Shown here: positions 11,290 through 22,291 of the stretch, in pieces
Numbering within the stretch: position 1 is the first letter of the stretch
Layout of the letters: each line of letters begins with the position of its first letter
NCBI GenBank assembly: GCA_020746875.1
Contig: JAGTJL010000009.1
Coordinates: 1,302,001 to 1,366,000, forward strand
Source of the DNA: Rhexocercosporidium sp. MPI-PUGE-AT-0058
Taxonomy: Eukaryota; Ascomycota; Leotiomycetes; Helotiales
Direction: 5' to 3'
Length of the DNA stretch: 64,000 nt
The notes under the pieces: model-generated
Database searches by the model: none
What the model was told of the DNA's origin: nothing
What the model saw: the letters and a program-made list of their open reading frames with translations, nothing else
Program-made: the position numbers and the translations under genes

Positions 11290-11413
11290 GAATTCAAATC
11301 ATCAGGATATTCATAGCTTCGGAGTTGCGGTTTCGGAATTTCAGGTGCTGGTATTTTCCCCCTAGGGAGCATATACCGGCAGAAAACCTGGTTTTATTCG
11401 TACTTGATACTCA

Positions 11414-12669
11414 TCAATGAAAAAGACTCCCCAATGGCCCACCCTCAAAGAACTTCCTATCCCCCTCCCACCCCTTAACAATCCACTCCCCGCCCACCCT
11501 TACCACATCCTCAACCTGCTCATCCGTTCCCCAGCCTTGCACCACGGAGCCAAAACACAGCAGATGCGTCCCAACATGAATGGCAGTCTTAAACGCCATC
11601 TTTTCATCGATGTTCCCATATCCCTGCATGAAAGCCTCAATGAGCCAAATTCCCGCATCGATATTCTTGAAATGCTTCAGCTCGAAGAGCTCTGCGAACA
11701 TTTGGCCAAGGTCAAAGGCTGGAGAGGAAACTTGGCTGAGCTCCCAATCGATGATGAAGACTGTCATGGGGTCTGTGGAATCTGGGATGGGGCCATTTGG
11801 GAGGAGGACGCTGTTCTGCTTGTTAGTCTCTATTTCCCTTTTCAAATCATCTGGTATCGACCATCGATCATTGAAGTTAATAGCACGAAGGAAAACTCAC
11901 TTCCCACTCCAAAAATCCCCATGAATAAGCACCGCCTCATCACCCCCAATCTCACCCCTTCTCTCCTCCCTGACCTTCTCAAAAATCTCTACACACCCTT
12001 TGAGAGCACCCGGGAACCTCGCCACAATACCCACCAACGCCTCATAATTAATCATGAACTTCAAATCACGCATAGCCACATTCCCCTTCATACTCTCCAC
12101 AAGCTCTTTCTGCTCGTCAGCTTGGGCCCAGGAGTGGAAGTTCCGAGTCCAGAGACCGAGGGCGTGGCCTAGACGGCGACATTGCGGGAGGATGAGGGTG
12201 GAGGAGTAGGTGAGGACGTAGGTTTTTAGGTCGAGGGAGGAGGGGAGGTCGCTGTAGACTTGAGTGTTGGTGGAAGCGGAGAAGAGGTGCATGGTTGGTG
12301 TCTGGATGGTGATGTTGGTGTGTTTTATAGGTGGGAAGGTGGAGAGCGCTGTGAGGATGGTTTGTTCGTAGTCCTAGTTAGATGTCAGGATAATTCAAAG
12401 TCAATGGAACTCCACAAAAGGAGGGTAAGAGAGAAGCTTACGCATCTCGTAGTCGTCAACTTAAAACCAGGACTTTGGGCAACATAACCCTCTGTGTGCT
12501 TGATGACCACGGTCTTGGTGCCGTCTGAGAGAGGAGTGGCCAGTGTTCCGCGATACACGAAATTGGCTGTTCCGCCTGACAACTTCTCCAGGGAAGTACA
12601 TGCATAAGGACCATCTTTGAGACGGCTCTCAACCTTAGCCTTCATCTCATCTCGAAATTCTGTTGCCAT
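11414..12669 (-). CDS. APH-family phosphotransferase (aminoglycoside/choline-kinase fold), last intron breaks frame
   Basis: Exons read as 12669-12442, 12373-11901 and about 11815-11414 (roughly 367 aa). Exon 1 has the N-lobe motif LSGGTANFVYRG and an ATP-lobe Lys in VVIKHTEG. Exon 2 ends in the Brenner-type catalytic motif HGDFW, and exon 3 carries the metal-binding IIDWE. Together these define the APH (PF01636-like) kinase fold; the substrate cannot be told from sequence. The oddity is that the donor after HGDFWSG leaves two bases (GGG AA then GTGAGT), while exon 3 (NSVLLPNGP) needs a phase-0 entry at either the AAG or the CAG acceptor. One base appears to be missing at the donor, where AAG then GTGAGT would be the consensus. 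So the gene is either a young pseudogene, a sequencing error, or uses an unseen splice. Convergent with the SDR gene. Confidence 0.75.
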
Positions 12670-13449
12670 GGTGTCGAGCTGAAAGGGAGAACGATTGTAG
12701 TGTAGAGGAGACAGTGACCTCGCTATGTGCTTCTAAGCGAGCTGAGCTTTCCAGCTTCTGCTTCTTCAAGTATGTTGTAAGAAGGAAGCACCCAAAAGAT
12801 AAGTACTCGAGCAAAGACGAGGAATTCGGAGCTTAAATGCAGCTGAACAATCATTCATTCATGAGTCACACCGGTGCAGGCAGGATTTTGATGCATGCAG
12901 GGACCCTCAAACACTATCTGGACTGAAATCAGATACCAGTCCCTGTAAATGAGATAGGATATACCTGACTGATATCCTGATTAACCTCACAAATTACCCT
13001 GTTTGTGAGGAGGAAGGAAGAGACTCATTTCAGAGTTGCCAAGAAATGGTTATATCTAGCCTCATGCAGCACTACTGTAGGTTTCATGCAGCCACTTCTG
13101 GGTGGTGGTGATTCGAGGATTTCTCAAATCCATCAACACCAGATAGCTTCAAACAGGTCTCAGGGCCTTTTTATAACGGGGGAACTTAAGTATTTAGAAA
13201 TTGCCGTCCACTTTCATCTCCATAATGCAGCTTAGACGAATAATTAAAGCTCTTGCCTTTCTTTTCTGTTCTTTTCATAACCAGCGCCACAAAACCCCTC
13301 AGCTATGCAACCAGCCAGTAAGTAATCCATAAACTTGCAGACAAACCCATCCACCCATCCGCTCAACCATGCGGGGTTGAAACGCCTTGCTAAAAGCTTT
13401 GCAAAAAAAAAAAAAAACCCGATGCGATCCGATCATTAACAATAGGGAA
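12670..13449. other. Intergenic; poly-A tract
   Basis: This spacer holds the upstream region of the kinase gene and the 3' flank of EDC3. A run of 15 A lies at 13403-13417. A small plus-strand ORF (13005-13235) has no recognisable features. Confidence 0.5.
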
Positions 13450-15654
13450 CTATTCCGCTCCTCCTTGGAATCTCATTGCTAGGACCCAGCTGCCATCAAA
13501 CTCCACTCCGCGTCTGACTCTCGTGCCGGCTTTCTTCCAGACAGCTACGCCCAAACCGATATCTGCAACGAAGAGTTGCCAGTCTTTGCCCTTACCATCT
13601 TCGTCTGCAATGCCTTCGCCAAGAGCCATTGCCTCCAAGAGACCTTTCTTTGGCGCACCCATTGCCACCACGTATTCGGCATGTATATAGAGTTGACGTC
13701 CGTCGATGATACTGACCTTTCCGGTGGTAGGGTCGATACCAGTAGGAACGTCGATTGCCAAGACCCGAGCTTTGCTCCGATTTGCCCATGCGATCAGCTC
13801 GTAGGCTGTAGCTTGATCTCCAGTGCGCAGCTCTTCAAATGATATAGTGAGACCAAGAAGGCCATCGATGATGAGCTCAAGAGGTGCGTCAAGCGTCTTG
13901 ACGTATTCTAGGAGCTCTATCTTGGTGACTATCTTGCCGCCAAAACCTCGGAAGACCTTGATTTGACTTCTTAAGCCAACAAGCAGTTCCGATTCTCGCT
14001 CAAGCCCAAGAACACAAATGACAACATTGAGACCGTGGTTTCGAATATGCCGACCAGCTGCCACAGCACGGAGACCACTCTTGTTGTTTCCTGCGAAGAC
14101 CACAACTGTAGGTATAATGCTACTTTTGCCTTGAGTTAAACCTCGTCCACCGACAGTGTTTAACGCAGACAAAGCAACTTCAGCAATGCCTCGACCCGCG
14201 TTCTCGGTCATCATATCTTCCGAGAGACCCAGCTCATTGTCCGCAATGTTCTCAAGGTTGAGCATCTGCAGAGCTGAAATGGGTTCGCAACGACGATCCG
14301 ATGGAACAAGGAAGAAGGATGGCTTAGAACTAGGCGTTGGGATCTTTTGGCCATTAGCATGTGAAGTCTTGGCATGATCTGAAAACCTTACTGATAGTGT
14401 TCGAGCAGGATGTATTCCAGCGCTTCCCTTTCGAGACACTGGTCGGCGATTCAAGGACAGCTTGCTTTCGGCCCTTTCAGTTCTGCGCGACCGCCTGCCG
14501 CTTCCTGATCCACGCTGACTTCCTCTTCCCTCCCCATCTTCACTATCCCCCGCTTCGCTTTTCCATGCAGTGGTCTTTGCTGGTCCATTGGGGACTTCGA
14601 GGACATTCTCAGTATAATGTAGGTTTTTCCCGCCAGCCGTTCCAGGCTTCGCCTTTGGCAACCTATTGTGGGAAACCAAACGATCTTCATCCGCGACGCT
14701 GTCCTCGGCCTGTATCTGGTTGAAGACAGTATGCTTGTCGAATTTCGCTAGACTTCCCACGAAATCAAAATCACCCATCTCCTGCACATCGGTCGCATCC
14801 TCTGTCTGCCATCCATTCTCCTCCATCTTGCCATTTCTCCGTTTGTTCTTCTTGAGTGTCGCAAATGGTTGGAAAGAAGTCGTTGGCTCCAAGAGCGGTG
14901 TTTGTCTCCAGCCTTTGGAATTTGTAGTATCCTGCGCAGGCGTAACAGAGGGATCCGCAGCGCCATCCTCCCCAGCTTTGCGACCCTTCCTCCTGCGTTG
15001 TTTCCTTTGTCTGGCCGCTGGTTGCTCTGCTGGAACCTCTCCCTCTCCATCCATCTCCTCCATCAATGGTGTACCACTCGCTCCGCGATTCTCTTCCTCC
15101 ACGCCGATGCGCATAGTCTCCATTGGTTCCACTAAGGTCGCAGCTGGTGCGATATCTCGATGTGACCTGGGCGCCCTGCCCGTCGCAGTCTGTGCGGAGT
15201 CTGTCCGTTCCATAGACGTAGTACTCCATGGTACATGTGTAAGAGGGCGATGATTGCTGACGGGGATTGGTCTCTTTCCCATACTCAAGATAGCTGGATC
15301 TTCGAAGGTCTTAGGCTTGAGGACTGGGACTTGGGTGACAGGAACTGGAGGAACTGGTCGAGCAATAGGTATTTTGACAGCGGGTGCGTTCTCATTGGTA
15401 GCTTCAACCAAAGTGACAATATCTGGCACTTTGATTGTGAACTCAGGGACAAATTTGCCATTTGCTGGACACACAACTGAGAATGGATATTAACTTAGCA
15501 CATTGACAGGCACAGTGGAATGGGGAAAGTGTATACCATTCAGGAGAGTCAAGCCAACTCCAGGCTCAATATGTTTGACCACACCCCTCAATTGAGCACC
15601 AGGTGGATCTTTCAGCGTCACCAGCATGGTGAGCCCAATGAAGGAGTTCGACAT
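13450..15654 (-). CDS. EDC3: Enhancer of mRNA-decapping protein 3
   Basis: Two exons, 15654-15537 and 15476-13450, give 714 aa. Exon 1 is the N-terminal LSm-like domain (MSNSFIGLTMLVTLKDPPG...GVGLTLLNG). After a 60 nt intron ending at TTCTCAG the domain finishes with VVCPANGKFVPEFTIKVPDI. A long disordered linker leads to the FDF box (DFDFVGSLAKFDKHTVFNQI) in mid-protein. The C-terminal part of about 230 residues is a YjeF_N Rossmann-like domain (VVVFAGNNKSGLRAVAAGRHI, LIIDGLLG, VLAIDVPTGIDP). That LSm-FDF-YjeF_N order defines EDC3, the P-body scaffold that binds Dcp2 and helicase Dhh1 and stimulates decapping. A start nine codons upstream (15681) is possible, but Edc3 proteins usually begin directly before FIGL. 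EDC3 orthologues can regulate RPS28 mRNA in yeast; nothing here shows that. Confidence 0.92.
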
Positions 15655-16756
15655 GCTGCCGGGCGCCGTGTTGTGTTCCACCGTCCTTGGATCTCAAGAT
15701 CTTGTTGTTCGAGTGGCTTTGACTTTGTGGTTCGCCAGGAGCTAGGCAGGCACTAAGAAGGACAGCCCTTCGGTCTCTCGGTATAGCCTGAGTGCACCTT
15801 AGGCGATATTTGAAGGTTGTCAAGTACGGCCGATACTTTGGCAGTTACTTATTGGCGTTGAGGTAGAAGTTTGAGGAAGTCGCGTGGTGAGACAAAAGTA
15901 TATTTTCGGGATGATGCTTACCGCAGCGCAGGTACTGTTGATGCCTCCGGCTTATCGATAAGTGAGCTAAGTGAACTAGACTTCTAGACTAGCTCCAAAG
16001 TAGGCAGTTGGAATATCACTTCACTTTTTCACGTCACATTTTGCTTTCACTCCCACGTATAATTATCTTGCTTCATCTCATTGCCTTTGATTCTTTGGAA
16101 GTTGACCTGATATCGGGATTTCAAGGGTTTGGATACTCTGTCATTTCTACCACAACATCCATTCTCAGTCCGTAGCTTAGTTAGACTTACAAGTTGATAC
16201 TTATATAGCTAAATAAGAATACCTGAAAGGTACTTATAAATAGTAGACATGAGAGCGAAAGCGAAGTAGCGGTATCCCATACCCATTTGACTTTACATAC
16301 TTGTGGGGCTCGTGCTAAAAACCTCCGTGTGTCATGTGTCGTTGTTGGGGTGTTGAAGCGGCAAATATCCAGGAACAGCTCTTCGCACCTTTGTCAGCGA
16401 TCTCTTCGAATGCGTGTCACTCCTCAATCACACTAGAGATAGTGAAATGTGTTGCTTTAATAATTTCTATTGAAGATTGCCACATGTGTCATTGCGGACA
16501 AGACTGAATTTCTCCTTCAGCTTCCTCCCGCAATAGCCTGAGCTGGCCCAGCAAACTCGTCGTCTCTAGGAGGCAGGTCCAACAAGCGATGCACCCGATA
16601 TCTCTAGTCTCGCGGTGCTTCTCCTGTACTCATCTGGAAGGGAGAAGTGATGTGTACCCCATACCATGCAGCGTCCTTCTACCATATACCTGAGCAACGC
16701 CAAGCAATGATAATACTACTCCAAGACAAAGCAAATAACCCAAGACTACCGAGTCT
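15655..16756. other. Intergenic, EDC3 upstream and PIF1 downstream flanks
   Basis: No gene is supported. The 15900-16300 stretch is AT-richer than the flanking genes. Confidence 0.5.
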
Positions 16757-19689
16757 TCAACCATATGCAGCCATAGTTTCCACATCATCGTCAAAGTCAA
16801 ATCCTCCTGTCTGCTCAAGTTCGGCCATTATAAACTCCTCTTCATCTGTCTTGGCTTTCTTTGTAGGAACTGGCTTGGCGATTTTCGGGTGCTTGAGAGC
16901 CTTGTTTACACTGTACAAGCTGTTGTAGAATTCTGCAACCCGCGGATGAGCCATGACCTTGTTCTTGTCAAAATTTTGCACCTCGAGTCCAGCTTGGCTA
17001 GTAGCTCGACTCAGAGCAACATATGCCTGTCCCTTCTCAAAGATCTTCTTGAGATCGATTTTGACCCGTTCAAGAGTCTGCCCTTGAGCTTTGTGGATAG
17101 ATAGCGCCCAGGCAAGAATTAGAGGAAGCTGTGACCGCTGAGCCTGCACCTCACCACTGGGTAATTCCACCTTCCATTCTTCTGGTTGAACAAGAATAGC
17201 CCTGACAGTCCCATCGGCGGCTGAGAATTTGACAAGGGGATATAGCCGGCCCGCATCGGCTGTTGACTCCTTCATTGATGAGAACGTCGCTCTGATTTTG
17301 GATCGCTCCTCTTGCGCCTCTTCACTCAGATCTTCGTCGCCAATCTCGTCGTCGAACAGATCCGGGTTCTTGTCGTACAGTTCGAAAGTCCTCTCGCTCA
17401 TGAAGGCGGAAACCTTTCCCAAGGATCCATTTACCAGGCCGTCATCCATGTTCTTGATTAACATGACCTGGGCCCCTTTCTTCAATTCAAGCATTTTCGG
17501 TGCCATCATGTTCATGAGCAGCTTGTCACGCATTGCAACGTCTGTAATGGTGCCAGTATCTCGAGCTTCGAACTTATAGCTCTTGCCATGCAAGCTCCGC
17601 ATCCTAAATGCGTTGGAATTCTCGACTTCATTTCTCGTTGGAAAGCTGGAAAAAAGTCAGCCACAGGAATGTCTTATAACAAAGAAAATGAATTCCCATA
17701 CAGTTCAGTGGAAGCCAGACCATCTCCATAGGGAATTGGCCTGCTCAGTTTTCTAAAGGCAGCAATTGTTTCGTCCGTGATTTTGCCCAAGCGCATCTCG
17801 TTAAGCATGTTTGCAAAGACTAATCTGTTTAGTGGGCCGCAACCAAAATTTGGGAGAGGGGAAATACCAGGATCTTTTTGACGGAACACTTCTGTAAGAC
17901 CGATTGTGTGATGAATGGCTGTTGGCCAAGTACCGGCATCGAAGGCAAACTTAACACCTCGGGATTTGTTATCGAAGTCGGGCACAGGGGGCAATTGGAA
18001 GAAATCGCCAGTGATGACTAGCTGAATTCCGCCGAATGGTCGCCCATTATTCCTCATCAATCTCGCGATACCTTCTAGCTTGTCGAACAAATCCCCGTCC
18101 ACCATAGAAATTTCATCAATAATCAGGATCTTTGTGCGAATCCAGCGATTCTTCGCCTTCTGATTTCTCTTGATCTTCTTCACAAGTGTCGGCACATCTT
18201 CCTTTCCAAGTCCAATGCCTCCAAAGCTGTGCAAAGTAACACCACCGATATTACACGCAGCCAGACCTGTAGAGGCAGTAACCGCAACACGATCTGGCTC
18301 TCGTGAGTGCTTCTTTCTGAGTTCAGCGATGATAGCTCTCATCAGTACTGATTTTCCTGTTCCAGCTGATCCAGTGAAGAAAACACTTTTGCTTTGATTA
18401 ACAACCAGATCAAGAACTTTCTGCTGTTCCTGGCTAAGAGTAATCGGGGTCATCACAGCTGCTTTGCGGTGGCGTCCTTCAGCAGTCATATCTTCAGCAG
18501 TCCTCCTGGCCTTCTGTTTGTCCTTGAACTTCTTCTTCTCTTCCGCAATTGCACTACCAGTATTGTTCCACGGCATACGCTTCTCTTTAGGTGTGAAGTC
18601 CCATTTCGTCCCTTGACCTTTCTTCAAAGCTACACAGTCTTTAGCGTAATGGCCGGTCTCTTTGCACCGAAAACAAAATGTATGTGGCTGCGATCCGGAC
18701 GATGCAATAGATGCCATTTCATCTTCTAGCTCCTCCCGCACATGAGAAATCTCGTCTTCTTCTGCGCGCCTCTGTTGCCACGGCAGGGTTCTTCTTTTGA
18801 CTGGTCGAGGGTTAGGGTTAGGGATATTTCCAGTAGTCGTAGAAGATTCCTGCATTGCAGTTTCTTCTCGCTCTCGTCTCTTCAGAGCGCCGGGTGGAGT
18901 CACTTTATGTGATGGTGAGGAAGAAGACCATGTCTGCGCACTGCTCGTTGGATTTTGTAGAGTGGTCTGGGGGGGTAGCATTGGGAGAGCATATGGAGAA
19001 GGCGTTGGAGGAGGTTTGTTTTGGGAAGGTTTCGGTGGCGCTGCCATAGACATAGGTAATTCGTACTCCATATCTATATCGAGATCGTCGTCGAAGTCGT
19101 TTTCGTCGAAGTGGACAGGCATCTGATTTTTGGACATGGGGGGCTTCGAAACAATCTGGGTATCCTTGGTAAGATCAATCGTGTCTGGTGCATCTCGGAA
19201 TGAGTCTGTACGGCTCAAGACCGAGGACAGCGAAGAGGCGGTTGATGAGAGGTTAGGGACCGACGAAATGCTAGGGGTTCTGCTGAAAGGTTGCTTTATG
19301 TTTGGTGATCTTGCGCGGAGAGGGTTCGATGCTTTGGATGATTTCGAGGGAATTGCTGGCTTCGAAAAGCTATTCTTGTAACCAGTATAGCCCCCAATAG
19401 ATTGTGTCGAGGGGCGGGCTTTCTTGAATTGATCTTCGATGTTTCCATTTTGTACGGGGCTGCTGGACGGAAACAACTGTTTCTCGAGAGGAGTCTTCGG
19501 CTTTGAAGCCTCATGAGTCTTGACTGCCTTTCCTAACATCGCTGCTGCGATTGAAGAGTACTGCACATTCGTGGCTGGTGCATCGAGAGTTGGAGAAAGA
19601 TAAGAGGGGATCCGGGCTTTCCAGCAACTCGCAAGCAGTCCTCGAGAGGCAAGTGAGAAGGCCGGAAAGCGGATGAAGCCAGCCGGCAT
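16757..19689 (-). CDS. PIF1: PIF1-family 5'-3' DNA helicase with CCHC zinc knuckle
   Basis: Two exons, 19689-17702 and 17645-16757, give 958 aa; the intron has donor GTATGG, branch CTGAC and acceptor CCAG. The helicase core shows Walker A GSAGTGKS (residues 440-447), a Walker [13 protein letters not shown], and C-terminal motifs [17 protein letters not shown] and AYVALSRAT, which are Pif1/RRM3 signatures. PIF1 unwinds G-quadruplexes and DNA-RNA hybrids and removes telomerase. The N-terminal 400 residues are Ser/Pro-rich and disordered, with an acidic patch ([13 protein letters not shown]). They also include a CX2CX4HX4C zinc knuckle (C339, C342, H347, C352). The first 50 residues ([20 protein letters not shown]) are basic, hydroxylated and hydrophobic like a mitochondrial presequence, and a second in-frame Met at residue 51 (19539) would give a nuclear form, as known for yeast Pif1. 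Confidence 0.92.
18808..18823. repeat. Short telomere-like TTAGGG tract inside PIF1
   Basis: GAGGGTTAGGGTTAGGG on the plus strand holds two full TTAGGG units plus GGG. It lies within exon 1 of the minus-strand PIF1 gene, where it encodes part of an Asn-Pro repeat (NPNPNP). It is probably coincidence of a repetitive codon pair. Confidence 0.6.
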
Positions 19690-20484
19690 ACAATCGATCA
19701 GCAGCTTGTTGGAGGTTTGCGTTCAATCCATCGAGTGGTGAAGGAGGTAGATATCGTGCCAATGTTTTCGTCGTCTCCTCTTTCTCGAAGTAGCTTACTT
19801 GCCTTGCCTCGCGTTGAGAAAGCGCGATTCGCGTCACGCTAGTACAATGGTCACGTGTATGATTAGACTTTTTGTTTGGGGATGAGGCTAAGCTACCTAT
19901 TTTCTACGCTAGGCCAGCCGGCCTTAATGGCTAGTCAATTTATTGTGTCTGTCACTATTCAGCTAAGCCGCATCAGGTCACAATTCAATAATGTTCATAA
20001 ATAACCTTGTCACTTAATACATCCATGTCGAATCTAGGTAGTGTCATTACAATCTTTCCAGTTACAAATCTCCTGTAACTACCTGCCTACTTTCAACAGC
20101 GATAACAAGAGCAAAGTGAAGACGTAGGGAATTGGGTAGTCGCTAATAGTAGATTCGTGGACTCATGAGGACGAGAGGCGAATGAAAAGGGCAAGAATCA
20201 AAATGCCGAGAGTATCCAAAACGACCATGGACGAGATAACCTAGGAAAACAACTTTTAGTCGACGCTTGATATCACCGTCCCAACAAGCAAGACACAGGA
20301 ATTTGTATTAAGAAAAGCATCTTCAAATGAAATAGGTCCTATGCAAGTTTCGCACTGAATGACATTGCCGAGGCAAAGATCAGTTTGAGAGAGTAGACCA
20401 GATGCAGAAACAAAGTCCCAGTTTCATATCGCCACCACGAAAAACGCAGCAAAAACGGAAAAAAACATCGAGGCCATGGACGAC
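19690..20484. other. Intergenic, no supported gene
   Basis: This holds the 3' flank of the RNA-binding protein gene and the upstream region of PIF1. The ORF at 19511-19837 (-) overlaps the PIF1 N-terminus in another frame and is treated as a shadow. Confidence 0.5.
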
Positions 20485-22291
20485 CTATCCTTGGTAGCCA
20501 CCAAAGCCGTTTCCAAAATTTTGGGCAGCGGGAGCACTCCATTGAGCATTTGGGGTTGGCTGACCACGACCGTAACCACCAGCACTGGTCGATCCACCAT
20601 ACATTTGTTGGGGGTTGGCATATTGGCTGGGAGACTGGGCCGGACCACCATAGCCACCCTGGGGTGGGAATTGACCAGGGGTTTGACCTGTAGGCATTGG
20701 GCCAGCTGACTGGGGACCTTGTGGTTGAGGCATTCCACCGTACTGAGGGAAGTACTGAGAAGGAGTTCCGGGGTAACCTCCAGGAGTGGGTGCTTGAGGG
20801 CTCCAGGCAGCTTGAGCTCCATCCAAGCCAGGTTGGCCAGGTGCCTTGTCTTTGCCCCACTGCAAATAAGTTAGTCCTTTGTCATTTGAAGGAGGTTTGT
20901 GAATTCACTTACGCTGCACTTGAGTGGTCGACCATTAACGTTGTAGCCGCTCAATTGACAGATGGCCATGGCTGCGTTCTCATGTGAATCCATCTTGACA
21001 AAGGCGAATCCACGATCAGCTTGGAAGCGGGTCTCAACAACGTAACCAAAGTTCTGGAAGAGAGGAATGAGGTCGTTTTGGGTCGTGTATGGGGTGAGGT
21101 TGCCAACGTAGACGGTGGTTTGCCAAGCGGGGGTCTGTTGAACAATCATATCATAGCTCTGAACGCCATGGGTGGGGAAATGGTGATGACCAAACGGAGT
21201 AGTTGGGGTCATCCCCATGGCAGACATAGCTTGTTGCTGAGAGATCGAAGGTTGTCCCTTTTGATTGGCCCAGTTGCAACGAATTGCGCGAGATCCCAAC
21301 CACTCCCCATCCATGGAGCTAAGAGCCTTCTCAGCATCCTGACGCTCACGGAAAGCAACGAAACCGTATCCTCGAGATCGACCGGTCTTCATATCCCACA
21401 TAACGCGAGCCTCAGAAACTGAGCCGAAAGCAGAGAATGCTTGGAGGAGGACTTCATCATTGACTTCATTCGAGAGATCGCCAACGAAGATGTGAAAGTG
21501 GTTGGAGGTATCTTCCTTGTTCGAGGTGTTGGATTGGTAGGCCCAGTTGACGCGGATTTCCTGTAGAAAGGGCAGTCAGTATTACAATCAAGTATAAGAA
21601 AAGTTATATAACATACCGCCTGGTGGACACGTCTGCCGTTGAGGGTCTGCATGGCTCGTTCTGCTGCTCCGGGGTCGTCGTATTCCACGAAACCGTAGTT
21701 GAAGCCTTTTGACTAGAAAGCGTCAAGAAATAGTTAGCTAGGCGAGCTTTTGTGCGCGGAAATTTTTGTCGCGGTGAATGTTTCTGCCAAACAGAGCGGG
21801 AGTTTTGTCAAGTCCCGTTGAAAGAGAATTCGAGACAACCTCTGCGCGACAAGGCAGAATGACACATCTCAGAAACTTCGACCTGGAAAAGAAAATTTGA
21901 TACGTACGGCACCTACATTCTTGTCAGGAATGATTTTGACATTTTGCACATGTCCAGTAGTCTCAAAGATCTGGCGAAGCACATCTTCAGTAACTCGTGG
22001 ATCAAGGCCTCCAACATACAACGCGCGCTTGTTGGGCTCAGGGGCGGCACGGCGCACAAATCCACCAGCGCTGTCTGGAGACATCATGCCACCATTCTCT
22101 CCCATTGGCGATGAGATGGCCGTGGGAATCGGATTCGTGTTCTGCGGGATTATGACCGGGGCAAGAGGTGGTGGTGGCATGTGGGCATTGGCTTGTCCAT
22201 TGTGCCCATTTTCATAGCCTGGCGCGCCAGCAGTCGTCTGCGGTGGAGGTGGCAGCTGGGCGCCGGAAGGAGGGGGACCGTTGTCTGCCAT
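20485..22291 (-). CDS. PUB1: PUB1/TIA1-like poly(A/U)-binding protein with three RRMs
   Basis: Four exons: 22291-21917 (or 21908), 21712-21617, 21560-20913 and 20859-20485, giving 497 aa (500 with the longer exon 1). A Pro/Gly-rich N-terminus precedes RRM1 (RNP2 ALYVGGLDP, RNP1 NYGFVEYDDP, split by introns 1 and 2). RRM2 (HIFVGDLSNEV and RGYGFVAF) lies in exon 3, followed by the NWANQKG linker and RRM3 (TVYVGNLTPY and RGFAFVKM). The tail (WGKDK, then Gly/Pro/Gln-rich PQGGYGGPAQ, GGYQG) is low complexity and prion-like. The RRM order and the WGKDK junction fit yeast Pub1/mammalian TIA1, which bind U-rich mRNA and join stress granules. Intron 1 has two in-frame donors nine bases apart (GTAGGT and GTACGT), so isoforms with or without VGA are possible. 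Confidence 0.9.

Noticed and set aside
13403..13417. Poly-A run as a sign of a retrotransposed element
   Set aside because: No reverse-transcriptase-like sequence or target-site duplication was seen next to it.
14666..15253. 195-codon plus-strand ORF
   Set aside because: Antisense shadow of the disordered linker of EDC3.
19511..19837. Alternative N-terminus for PIF1 (MTRIALSQREARQ...)
   Set aside because: It is in a different frame from the helicase and I found no splice pair joining it; the in-frame Met at 19689 already gives a plausible presequence.
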